In this document: one piece after another, positions 1 to 6,255 of the stretch | How positions within the stretch are numbered: the first letter of the stretch is position 1 | Layout: every line of letters starts with the position of its first letter | NCBI RefSeq assembly: GCF_001298715.1 | Contig: NZ_CDSC02000445.1 | Location: forward strand, 1 to 6,255 | DNA: 6,255 nucleotides | Direction of reading: 5' to 3' | From: Bathymodiolus azoricus thioautotrophic gill symbiont | Lineage (GTDB): Bacteria > Pseudomonadota > Gammaproteobacteria > PS1 > Pseudothioglobaceae | Made by a program: the position numbers and the translations under genes | Notes under the pieces: model-generated | What the model saw: the letters and a program-made list of their open reading frames with translations, nothing else | Told to the model about the DNA's origin: nothing | The model's database searches: none

Positions 1-44
1 AATTATTATACTAATTTTAATATGCGTTTTAAGTTTTTGGTTAG

Positions 45-596
45 TTAGTGTGATTGTTTTTTAATGCGTTCTAATAAGCGTTTTTGTTTGAGTTTGGAAA
101 GGTAATCTATAAATAAGATGCCTTTCAAATGATCAAGTTCGTGCTGAATGCAAACTGCCAGCAAATTGCGTGCTTCTAAGGTAAATGGCTTGCCATTTTC
201 ATCCAGTGCTTCAACTACAATATGGTTAAAGCGTTCAACTTCTGCATAATAACCAGGCACAGATAAGCACCCTTCGGTATGTATTTCTTTTTCTTCCTTT
301 TTAGTAATTGTTGGATTGATAAAGCATAAAGGGTGTTTTCCGATGAGGAGTTTTTTGTTTTCGGTGTTACGATTTTCTAATATCAATTGGTAGTCTTCAC
401 CTGAATCTGGCACATCCATCACTACTACTTGCAAATGCTGATTAACCTGAGTAGCTGCTAAGCCAATACCATCTGAGTTGTACATAGTCTCAAACATATC
501 TTTGACTAAGGCTTTAATCGTGTCATCTACTGTCTCAACTTTGCTGGCTTTGGTGCGAAGTTTATCGTCTGGGAATTTTAAAATAGGAAGATTCAT
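45..596 (-). CDS. def: peptide deformylase
   Basis: This 183-residue metalloenzyme removes the formyl group from the N-terminal methionine of new proteins at the ribosome. All three family motifs are intact: GIGLAATQ (43-50), EGCLSVP (108-114) with metal ligand Cys110, and QHELDHLKG (151-159) with ligands His152 and His156 and catalytic Glu153. It is longer than the E. coli enzyme (169 residues) because of about 20 extra residues between the strand VVVMDV (57-62) and FINP (92-95), in the segment containing [15 protein letters not shown]; the C-terminal tail is slightly shorter. The start ATG overlaps the nadB stop in an ATGA, so translation is probably coupled to nadB. Def is often paired with fmt elsewhere; here it sits at the end of an unrelated run of genes, and no fmt is visible. 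Call is certain. Confidence 0.97.
   Translation of the reverse strand: MNLPILKFPDDKLRTKASKVETVDDTIKALVKDMFETMYNSDGIGLAATQVNQHLQVVVMDVPDSGEDYQLILENRNTENKKLLIGKHPLCFINPTITKKEEKEIHTEGCLSVPGYYAEVERFNHIVVEALDENGKPFTLEARNLLAVCIQHELDHLKGILFIDYLSKLKQKRLLERIKKQSH
593..596 (-). promoter_or_regulatory. ATGA stop-start overlap coupling nadB and def
   Basis: On the minus strand the four bases read ATGA: the ATG starts def and the overlapping TGA ends nadB. Such overlaps commonly allow terminating ribosomes to restart on the next gene. I see no strong independent ribosome binding site for def, which fits coupled translation. Confidence 0.8.
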
Positions 597-2149
597 AACT
601 TTACTAAGGTGTTTTTAATGGTATCAGAGGTATTCGGATAGTCTTCATTGTAATGCAAACCACGACTTTCTGTTCTTGAAATTGCGGATTTAACCGTAAT
701 TTTTGCAGTGGTGATGAGATTTCTTAATTCGATTAAATCGCTTGAAACCAAGTAAAGACGATAGTATTCATCCACTTCATTTTGTATTTGCGTTAAGCGC
801 ATTTGTGCAGCACGCAAGCGTTTATTGCTACGCACAATGCCGACAAAATTCCACATAATGCGCCTAACTTCATCCCATAAATGCGAGACCATCACTTTTT
901 CTTTAGATGGACTGGCTCTGGATGCATCCCAATCATTAAAGTTTGGATAATCTTGTTCAAATATTTGTGTATTGATATGATTGGCACAAGCTTTGGCGAA
1001 TACCACACATTCTAATAGTGAGTTGCTTGCCATACGATTGGCGCCGTGTACTCCTGTGTGTGCGACTTCACCAACAGCATATAGATTGCTCACATTGGTT
1101 TGAGCATCAAGATTGGTTTGTACACCACCACAAGTATAGTGAGCAGCAGGTACAACAGGGACAGGCTGTTGAGAGATATCAATACCAAAAGAGATGCATT
1201 TTTTATCAATGGTTGGGAAGTGTGCTTGTATCCAATCTTTATCCTTAAAAGAGATGTCTAAATACACACAGTCAAAACCATTGATTTTCATTTCTGAGTC
1301 AATCGCTCTGGCGACAATATCGCGCGGGGCAAGTTCAGCTTGTTTGTCGTATTTATGCATAAATGCCTCACCATTTGGCAAGATGAGTTTTGCACCCTCA
1401 CCACGCAAAGCCTCAGAGATTAGGAACGATTTTGCGTGCGGGTGATATAGACAAGTTGGATGAAACTGAGTAAATTCCATATTAACAATATCGCAATATG
1501 CGCGATATGTCATCGCAATACCATCACCTGTTGAAGTGTCTGGATTAGAAGTATAAAGATAGGTCTTGGAAGCGCCACCTGTGGCAATAATGGTTTGGTG
1601 AGCAATAAAACTCTCAACCTTATTACTGGATTTGTTTAGAATATAAGCACCATAACATTGTTTATCTTTTATTAGTAAATCAATGGCAATAAAGTTTTCA
1701 AAGAGACAAATATTTTTCTTTGATTTAACGCTATCTAATAAATTGGACTGGATAGATTGCCCTGTTTTATCAGCCACATGTGCCACACGCCTATTACTAT
1801 GTCCACCTTCAGTGGTAAGATGGTATTGTTCGTTTTCTTGGGTAAATAACACACCTGCTGCCTCTAAAGATGCAATAGCCTCAGGTGCGTTCTCAACCAT
1901 AAAACGAACGGCTTTTTCATCGCCTAAATTACTGCCTGTTGATAAGGTATCTTTGATATGCGACTTAAAATTATCCGCACTATCAAGCACTGCTGAAATA
2001 CCGCCTTGGGCGTAGTAAGAGCTGCCCTCTAAGAGTTTGTCTTTAGCAATCAGCGCAACAGATAAATCCTCAGACAGTTGTAAAGCACTCATCAATCCCG
2101 CACTGCCTGTACCAATAATTAAAACATCGAAGTGGTATTGTGTTGACAT
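593..2149 (-). CDS. nadB: L-aspartate oxidase
   Basis: NadB is a cytoplasmic FAD enzyme that oxidises L-aspartate to iminoaspartate, the first step of de novo NAD synthesis; NadA then makes quinolinate. Numbered from the ATG at 2149 (518 residues), the N-terminal dinucleotide fold is [12 protein letters not shown] (8-19), followed by [13 protein letters not shown] (43-55). Active-site segments are TEGGHSNRR (113-121), [10 protein letters not shown] (223-232), EALRGEGA (246-253), [11 protein letters not shown] (274-284), HYTCGGV (337-343) and the FAD-binding [13 protein letters not shown] (368-380). The C-terminal helical domain includes [13 protein letters not shown] (429-441) and ends near [12 protein letters not shown], as in E. 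coli NadB (540 residues). An in-frame GTG at 2164 would add five residues (MFALT). The ATG is preferred because [13 protein letters not shown] matches the short N-terminus of the family; neither start has a clear Shine-Dalgarno. The stop overlaps the def start. nadA and nadC are not in the window. Very confident call. Confidence 0.96.
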   Translation of the reverse strand: MSTQYHFDVLIIGTGSAGLMSALQLSEDLSVALIAKDKLLEGSSYYAQGGISAVLDSADNFKSHIKDTLSTGSNLGDEKAVRFMVENAPEAIASLEAAGVLFTQENEQYHLTTEGGHSNRRVAHVADKTGQSIQSNLLDSVKSKKNICLFENFIAIDLLIKDKQCYGAYILNKSSNKVESFIAHQTIIATGGASKTYLYTSNPDTSTGDGIAMTYRAYCDIVNMEFTQFHPTCLYHPHAKSFLISEALRGEGAKLILPNGEAFMHKYDKQAELAPRDIVARAIDSEMKINGFDCVYLDISFKDKDWIQAHFPTIDKKCISFGIDISQQPVPVVPAAHYTCGGVQTNLDAQTNVSNLYAVGEVAHTGVHGANRMASNSLLECVVFAKACANHINTQIFEQDYPNFNDWDASRASPSKEKVMVSHLWDEVRRIMWNFVGIVRSNKRLRAAQMRLTQIQNEVDEYYRLYLVSSDLIELRNLITTAKITVKSAISRTESRGLHYNEDYPNTSDTIKNTLVKL

Positions 2150-2172
2150 TGTTAGAGCAAACACTTGTGTGT

Positions 2173-4548
2173 TTAGATTTTTGGTTTAAAGATTAAAATC
2201 AATTTGGGTAGTAAAGTTAGATTTGCCAGTAACGCGCTCAGCATAGCAATAGCAGTAAAGACACCAAAATAAATACTTGGAATGAAATTAGACAAAGCTA
2301 AGATTAAGAAGCCCAATGTGACGGTGATTGAGGTGTAAAACATTGCCAAGCCAATTGAATTGTGTGAACGATACATCGTGGCCAAGTAGTCATGGTCTTT
2401 TGTAAATTCAGCTTTAAAACGATGAATATAGTGAATGGCATTATCAACACCGATGCCGATCGCAATGGCTGAGATAGTGATGGTCATTAAATCTAGTGGA
2501 ATATTCATTAAACCCATAATGCCCAAAATAAAAATTGAGGGCAATGTGTTAGGAATAATCGCTAGAATCGACAAACTGAACGACCTAAAAATAAACAAAA
2601 ACATAATAAAAATCATTATAAATACCGCAATAATGGTTTTAATCTGCGAGTCAAACAGGCTTTGTAGCATATTGTTATATAATACCAACATGCCCGTTGT
2701 GTGGAAACTGTCCTTTTTAAAGCCAATATCTTTTGCAATATAGTTCTCAATTTTTTCAATTAATACAGCGCGTTTGAGGTTTTTATTAGTCTCACGAATA
2801 CGAATAACCATACGCAATTGCCCACTATCTTCGGATATGTAAGGGTCTAATACTTGCGTTTTGGCATTTTCTGGAATTTGACTTTTAATGATATTTAAAA
2901 AGAAACCATTAGGTGATTTATTCTCATTGGCACGCGTTAGTATTTGCATGAGCGTGTCAATTGAAAGCACCTTCCCTGTTTCATCTAGGCTGTCTAAATA
3001 CTGATGAATTTTGTGTATATCAGCACGCAAGTCTTCGTCATACCAATAATCTTGTGCTAAGTCATCAAAGATAATTTCTAGCGGGATTGTGCCACCGAGT
3101 TTTTCGTCAATCAGTGTTAGACCTTGATTAATTTCAGTACTTTCTTTAAAGTAATCAATAAAGCGATTTTCAACACTGAGCTTGTTAATACCTACGACTG
3201 AAAGCCCAATACATAACACCAAAACAACCAGTAAGTAAGTACCAAATTTTTCGCTAAATTTAGCCAAACTATGGGTAAATCCTAATTCAGTGTTGAATTT
3301 TGGCACTTGTGCTTTTGGCAAAAAACGCATAATAATCGGAAAGGCAATAAACGATAGCACTAAGGCAATTGTGACACCAATGGACATCATCCAACCAAAG
3401 TCAATCACAGGTCTAATGCCACTAATTAGCAATGAGCCAAAAGCAACAATAGTCGTTAGTGTGGTGAACAAACAAGGTTTAAGCATTTGCTCCAAGGTAT
3501 TTTGAATCAGTGTGTAATAATCTAAATCAGGATTATTCTGTGCTAATTCTCGATAGCGTACCACCAAATGAATAGTCACTGAGAGCGTCATCACTAATAG
3601 TAGTGAGAAGAAATTAGAGGAAATAACGGTAACTTTCCATCCTAAAAATGCCAAGATACCCGTCATTGTCAGTGCACCGGTAATGCTAATACCAATTGGC
3701 ATTAGCACCCAGCGAATACCTTTAAAGATAAGTGCCAAAATGAGTGACATCAAGGCAATAACCGCCAAACTAAAAACAATTAAATCACTGCTGATATAGC
3801 CAATAATATCGGTAGTAATCATCGGTAGTCCACCTAGGAATAGATTTGCTTGATCTCGATATTTGTCAATTGTTGTACGGATTTGAGTAATGGTTTTATC
3901 TTGCAGATTGTTTTGTACTATTGCATCTTGTATGACTTGCTTTTCAATGTTTTTTAATTTCGTTAATTCTTCTTTAGAGAGTTTGTTGTTTTGCTTTTTT
4001 ATACGCATTTCATTGCGTGTTTGGCGTCGTTTTTCGAATTGCTCGTTACCCTTTAATGCCACCAAAACTGCACTGGTTTTGCCATCTTTACTGACTAAAT
4101 TATCCCCGTATAGAGAGGATGCTCTAAATTCTTTACTCGCAAGCGCAAGATTAGCGTTACCATTCTCAATAGAGATATTTTTAGAGGCTAAATCGGTGAG
4201 TGATAGTGGTGGTGATTGGAACAAAGGTACATCTAAAATCGTAGTGACCGATTTGATTTGTTCGATAGTTTGCAAGTCTTTTTTAAGACTTGCTAAATGC
4301 TTGAGTTGTTTTGGGGCGAGTAAATTGTCTTTAACTTGGTAACTAATGACTAGGTAATCATCAGAGCCATAATTTTTTCTAACACTTTGGTAATAACGAA
4401 GATTATTATCACCTTCTAAAACCAATGAATCACTTGAAGCGTCTAATTGAAAATTAGGAATTTGCGCGATAAAAAAAACAACAAACAACAACAGCAATAC
4501 AATACTATTGCCAGGTTTTTTGATAACAGCATTATAAAAATGTTTCAT
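2173..4548 (-). CDS. RND superfamily (MMPL/COG1033-type) exporter
   Basis: This 791-residue inner-membrane protein has the duplicated RND layout. TM1 (about 14-33) is followed by a large periplasmic loop (34-253) and a block of five helices (about 254-411). TM7 (436-455) is followed by a second periplasmic loop (456-636) and a final five-helix block (637-786). The second block carries GIGVDNAIHYIHRF (698-711), resembling the GVDxxIH signature of RND/Patched/MMPL proteins. The matching place in the first block reads SVTIHLVVRYREL (323-335). Residues 171-215 in the first loop are rich in Lys, Glu and Gln and probably helical or coiled-coil. Proteins of this class move lipids or other hydrophobic molecules using the proton gradient; the substrate cannot be read from sequence. 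No membrane-fusion or outer-membrane partner is present, which argues against a tripartite drug pump. The hopanoid transporter HpnN is a relative, but nothing here supports that role. The ATG is 12 nt after the methyltransferase stop, with only a weak AAG upstream. Confidence 0.85.
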   Translation of the reverse strand: MKHFYNAVIKKPGNSIVLLLLFVVFFIAQIPNFQLDASSDSLVLEGDNNLRYYQSVRKNYGSDDYLVISYQVKDNLLAPKQLKHLASLKKDLQTIEQIKSVTTILDVPLFQSPPLSLTDLASKNISIENGNANLALASKEFRASSLYGDNLVSKDGKTSAVLVALKGNEQFEKRRQTRNEMRIKKQNNKLSKEELTKLKNIEKQVIQDAIVQNNLQDKTITQIRTTIDKYRDQANLFLGGLPMITTDIIGYISSDLIVFSLAVIALMSLILALIFKGIRWVLMPIGISITGALTMTGILAFLGWKVTVISSNFFSLLLVMTLSVTIHLVVRYRELAQNNPDLDYYTLIQNTLEQMLKPCLFTTLTTIVAFGSLLISGIRPVIDFGWMMSIGVTIALVLSFIAFPIIMRFLPKAQVPKFNTELGFTHSLAKFSEKFGTYLLVVLVLCIGLSVVGINKLSVENRFIDYFKESTEINQGLTLIDEKLGGTIPLEIIFDDLAQDYWYDEDLRADIHKIHQYLDSLDETGKVLSIDTLMQILTRANENKSPNGFFLNIIKSQIPENAKTQVLDPYISEDSGQLRMVIRIRETNKNLKRAVLIEKIENYIAKDIGFKKDSFHTTGMLVLYNNMLQSLFDSQIKTIIAVFIMIFIMFLFIFRSFSLSILAIIPNTLPSIFILGIMGLMNIPLDLMTITISAIAIGIGVDNAIHYIHRFKAEFTKDHDYLATMYRSHNSIGLAMFYTSITVTLGFLILALSNFIPSIYFGVFTAIAMLSALLANLTLLPKLILIFKPKI

Positions 4549-4560
4549 AGACTTAGACCG

Positions 4561-5217
4561 CTAAAATTCAAAGCTTTTTATTGCTTCCAAACCTTGCATT
4601 GTACTTAGGTGTGTTTCAAACAATGCTTCAGTTTCCCATTCGTGCTCGCTAATGCGGGTAATGAGTTTTGCAGTCATTGCATTACCCTTGCCTTCAACCA
4701 CAAAAATACGGCCACCCACATTGAGCAAATGAAAATAACGCCCCGTGATCTCTGGTACTGCACTACCAACAATCACCACATCAAAAAAATCATTTGATTG
4801 CCAACCTTGAGAGGCATCACCTGCTGTAAGTTGTGCATTATTGATATTAAGCTCATTAAGTTTTTCCTTTGCACCATTGCTAAGCGCCTCATCGATTTCA
4901 ACACTGGTGATAGATTTACAAAGCTTTGCAACCACTGCTGTTAAATAACCACTACCTGTGCCAATTTCTAGTACTGTCTCATGTGATTTAATATTAAGTG
5001 CATTAAGCAATCTACCTTCAATCTTAGGGCTGAACATTTTTGCTTGCTTGTTTAGTGGGATTTCAATATCGGCAAATGCAAGGTTCTTATACGCCTCAGG
5101 TACAAAAACCTCTCTAGGAATATCTCTCAGCGCATTATTGGCAATATAGTTGAGTCCACCCCAAGGGCGAATTTGTGAGTCAATAGAATTTTGTCTTGCT
5201 TGTTGTGTATTGTCCAT
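4561..5217 (-). CDS. pcm: PCMT-like SAM-dependent methyltransferase (protein-L-isoaspartate O-methyltransferase family), internal start
   Basis: The 218 residues from the internal ATG at 5217 form a complete PCMT-family protein of normal length (E. coli Pcm is about 208). Family members methylate isoaspartyl residues in damaged proteins using S-adenosylmethionine. Visible landmarks, numbered from this Met, are QIRPW (15-19), PREVFVP (34-40), the SAM-binding glycine motif VLEIGTGSGY (82-91), the acidic post-I strand VEID (106-109), GDASQGW (133-139) and FDVVIVGSAVPEI (145-157). The QIRPW and MFSPKIEGR signatures match the proteobacterial branch often found near tolC rather than the surE-linked Pcm. 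In that branch the TISQP active-site segment of E. coli Pcm is replaced, so isoaspartyl repair activity is uncertain. No good Shine-Dalgarno sequence precedes the ATG; the upstream bases are A-rich. The frame is open upstream into the ligase through an inserted element. The stop is 12 nt before the exporter gene. Family call sure, symbol and substrate less so. Confidence 0.82.
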   Translation of the reverse strand: MDNTQQARQNSIDSQIRPWGGLNYIANNALRDIPREVFVPEAYKNLAFADIEIPLNKQAKMFSPKIEGRLLNALNIKSHETVLEIGTGSGYLTAVVAKLCKSITSVEIDEALSNGAKEKLNELNINNAQLTAGDASQGWQSNDFFDVVIVGSAVPEITGRYFHLLNVGGRIFVVEGKGNAMTAKLITRISEHEWETEALFETHLSTMQGLEAIKSFEF

Positions 5218-6255
5218 ATTAATTTTTTTTGTTAAAAACAATGCTTGTAATTTTAATATATTTATTGAGAGACCTTTGTATAAATAAGAATAATCATCAG
5301 AAACCCACTTTTCACTCACTTGGAGATTTTTTAAACCCAGTCTTAGTCCTGCTAGGACAAGGTTTAAAGAAATCACCAATTGGGCAAAAATTGGATTTTG
5401 CCAATCATACCTATTTATGCAAAGGTCTCGTTGAGTCCTAATGCGTAAAAACACAGGATATTTAAATTTTCCTTTTTTCGTCAAACCATAATATTTAAAA
5501 GTAACGCTAGTGCCAATAGCAGGTGGGTTTTTACGCTGAACATCTGTAAAGCCCGACCCAATCTTAACCATTGCACCGCCTTTAGTTTTACATAATAACG
5601 AACCCATCTTCCCCACATACTTTCCTTTTCCAGGCAAGATTTTTTCAATCACACACTCTGTATCTAGATATTTTTTCACTTTAAGTGCTGAGCTCAATCT
5701 ACCTGTTTGATATGCCGTAGCAGGGTTTCTCACCACCACGCCTTCACCATCTTTATGTACAATATCACGCAAGAATTTCTTCACTTGATTTTGATGGGCA
5801 ATCGGATATTGTTTGATAATTTTAATCGGCGTATTCGCTTGATTTTTTAAATAATTGCGTAAAACTTTCAATCTATCCAACAATCCACCATCTTGATTTG
5901 GCACTTCAAAAATTTGATGAGTGATTTTGTGCCAGCGTTCATCAGGATTTTTGCGTCTAACAATACTACTAATTTCTTCAAAATCCGCACGCTTTGTCCA
6001 TAATTCACCATCAATAGCAAATGGCGGATAATTTTCAACAAACCAATCAGGCGCTATAATTTGTTGACCACCTCGAGTTAACAACTGCTTGCCATTCCAA
6101 AAACCTCGAATACCATCAAACTTCTCACTCATCATCCAACCCACAACAGACTTTTTATCGTCATAGGTTTTGAGTAGAAATAAATCTGGCTTATTTGCTG
6201 CTAACAGCAAACTTGGTAGACACAACAAACATAATATTTTAATTATTGTTTTCAT
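4561..6255 (-). CDS. LigE-type secreted ATP-dependent DNA ligase, fused in frame to a PCMT-like methyltransferase
   Basis: This 564-codon frame has two unrelated halves. Residues 1-275 are a small ATP-dependent DNA ligase of the LigE type, which seals nicks in DNA through a lysyl-AMP intermediate. A Sec signal peptide is visible (basic MKTIIK, hydrophobic core, cleavage probably near LLLAA at 17-21), so the ligase should act in the periplasm. Nucleotidyltransferase motifs are intact: motif I SEKFDGIRG with adenylated Lys45, TRGG (60-63), DGELW (82-86), EGVVVR (171-176) and LKVKK (191-195). A compact OB-fold domain (about 198-273) ends at FLRIRTQ, the usual family end. Residues 276-329 are encoded by an inserted foldback element and 330-346 by former intergenic DNA; residues 347-564 are the methyltransferase, described separately. 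The ATG is the last codon of the window, so its ribosome binding site is not visible. The ligase call is strong. That the full fusion is made as one protein is an inference. Confidence 0.85.
   Translation of the reverse strand: MKTIIKILCLLCLPSLLLAANKPDLFLLKTYDDKKSVVGWMMSEKFDGIRGFWNGKQLLTRGGQQIIAPDWFVENYPPFAIDGELWTKRADFEEISSIVRRKNPDERWHKITHQIFEVPNQDGGLLDRLKVLRNYLKNQANTPIKIIKQYPIAHQNQVKKFLRDIVHKDGEGVVVRNPATAYQTGRLSSALKVKKYLDTECVIEKILPGKGKYVGKMGSLLCKTKGGAMVKIGSGFTDVQRKNPPAIGTSVTFKYYGLTKKGKFKYPVFLRIRTQRDLCINRYDWQNPIFAQLVISLNLVLAGLRLGLKNLQVSEKWVSDDYSYLYKGLSINILKLQALFLTKKINMDNTQQARQNSIDSQIRPWGGLNYIANNALRDIPREVFVPEAYKNLAFADIEIPLNKQAKMFSPKIEGRLLNALNIKSHETVLEIGTGSGYLTAVVAKLCKSITSVEIDEALSNGAKEKLNELNINNAQLTAGDASQGWQSNDFFDVVIVGSAVPEITGRYFHLLNVGGRIFVVEGKGNAMTAKLITRISEHEWETEALFETHLSTMQGLEAIKSFEF
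5262..5264 (-). other. displaced ancestral stop codon (TAA) of the ligase
   Basis: On the minus strand TAA follows directly after the left TTGA copy. If the element and one duplicate copy are removed, it falls in frame after Gln275, ending the ligase at FLRIRTQ. In the present sequence it is out of frame by one, because element plus duplication is 166 nt, so the ribosome reads TCA ATA AAT instead. Confidence 0.75.
5265..5268. repeat. probable target-site duplication TTGA, left copy
   Basis: TTGA lies directly outside the left end; the same word lies outside the right end at 5431-5434. A four-base match alone is weak, but collapsing the two copies restores the ligase stop codon (CAA TAA on the minus strand), which makes the duplication credible. 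It could be read as TTGAG with the element one base shorter; the reconstructed ancestral sequence is the same. Confidence 0.7.
5269..5294. repeat. left terminal inverted repeat of the foldback element
   Basis: Starts GAGACCTTTGTATAAATAAG. Compared with the reverse complement of the right end it matches at 22 of 26 positions, and the first ten bases are identical. Differences fall at positions 11, 19, 21 and 24. Confidence 0.85.
5404..5429. repeat. right terminal inverted repeat of the foldback element
   Basis: Its reverse complement starts GAGACCTTTGCATAAATAGG, pairing with the left end with four mismatches in 26. The outermost ten bases are perfect, as expected for a transposase recognition end. 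Confidence 0.85.
5431..5434. repeat. probable target-site duplication TTGA, right copy
   Basis: Partner of the copy at 5265-5268. On the minus strand these bases are the last base of Thr274 and the Gln275 codon of the ligase, the last residues of the inferred ancestral ligase. Confidence 0.7.

Larger units (their letters stand above)
5269..5430. mobile_element. foldback MITE-like element, non-autonomous, about 162 bp
   Basis: The element begins GAGACCTTTGTATAAATA on the plus strand and ends with the inverted copy TATTTATGCAAAGGTCTC. The similarity between halves continues inward almost to the centre: 5322-5338 pairs with 5361-5377 (one mismatch, one bulge), and the apex pairs GTCCT (5346-5350) with AGGAC (5354-5358) around GCT. 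It can therefore fold into one long imperfect hairpin. It encodes no transposase, so it would depend on an enzyme supplied elsewhere. TTGA flanks both sides, and removing the element plus one TTGA rebuilds a stop codon for the upstream ligase, strong evidence for a true insertion. The right boundary is ambiguous by one base: G5430 has no partner at the left end, and TTGAG could be the duplication instead. I cannot assign a parent insertion sequence family. Confidence 0.85.

Noticed and set aside
1..44. Terminator or new gene start downstream of def
   Set aside because: Only AT-rich sequence with no stable hairpin, and too short to judge a downstream gene.
1683..2015. 110-codon plus-strand open frame
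   Set aside because: Antisense to the conserved FAD-binding half of nadB; shadow frame.
2150..2164. GTG start for nadB five codons upstream of the ATG
   Set aside because: Possible, but adds MFALT, which has no counterpart in E. coli NadB, and has no better ribosome binding site than the ATG.
3890..4342. 150-codon plus-strand open frame
   Set aside because: Lies entirely antisense to the exporter gene, whose RND features are clear; the translation resembles no family and is rich in Ser, Phe and Cys as expected for a shadow frame.
5269..5430. Foldback element acting as an intrinsic terminator between ligase and methyltransferase
   Set aside because: The hairpin is strong, but no U-run follows it directly on the minus strand (TCAATAAATA), so classic termination is not supported.
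5262..5434. Ligase-methyltransferase fusion as a sequencing or assembly error
   Set aside because: The junction is explained exactly by an insertion with a target duplication; no indel needs to be assumed. Read data would still settle it.
5229..5441. Plus-strand 70-codon open frame across the foldback element
   Set aside because: It owes its existence to the palindrome: its product mirrors the minus-strand peptide. No independent family resemblance or ribosome binding site.

Overview
All genes in this window lie on the minus strand, tightly packed and apparently co-transcribed. In transcription order (right to left) they are: a secreted LigE-type ATP-dependent DNA ligase read in one frame with a PCMT-like methyltransferase (4561-6255), a 12-TM RND/MMPL-family exporter (2173-4548), L-aspartate oxidase nadB (593-2149) and peptide deformylase def (45-596). 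Junctions are short: 12 nt, about 23 nt, then a 4-nt ATGA overlap. The low G+C content and the protein sequences suggest an AT-rich, possibly reduced-genome gammaproteobacterium. I would guess the sulfur-oxidising SUP05/Thioglobus/mussel-symbiont group, but that is an inference from general look, not a demonstrated placement.

Most of the content is ordinary: NAD biosynthesis (nadB), N-terminal protein maturation (def), a housekeeping-type exporter of unknown substrate, and an exported DNA ligase. These share no obvious pathway, and the cluster looks like a convenience operon.

The notable feature is a foldback, MITE-like element of about 162 bp at 5269-5430, between the ligase and methyltransferase parts. 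It has ~26-bp imperfect terminal inverted repeats (GAGACCTTTG...), is an imperfect palindrome over its whole length, and is flanked by a TTGA direct repeat (5265-5268 and 5431-5434). Removing the element plus one TTGA copy restores a TAA stop directly after ligase residue Q275, where LigE proteins normally end. The element therefore appears to have displaced the ligase stop codon. Element plus duplication is 166 nt, a +1 shift, and the element has no stop in the entered frame. The ligase now reads through 54 element-encoded residues and a 17-residue former-intergenic linker into the methyltransferase start (Met at 5217), giving a 564-residue open frame. Whether the cell makes the fusion, a separate methyltransferase from the internal ATG, or both cannot be decided from sequence.

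I see no RNA genes, CRISPR arrays, complete insertion sequences or convincing intrinsic terminators. The operon promoter lies outside the window, since the first start codon is its last three bases. The 44 bases beyond def are AT-rich with nothing recognisable.
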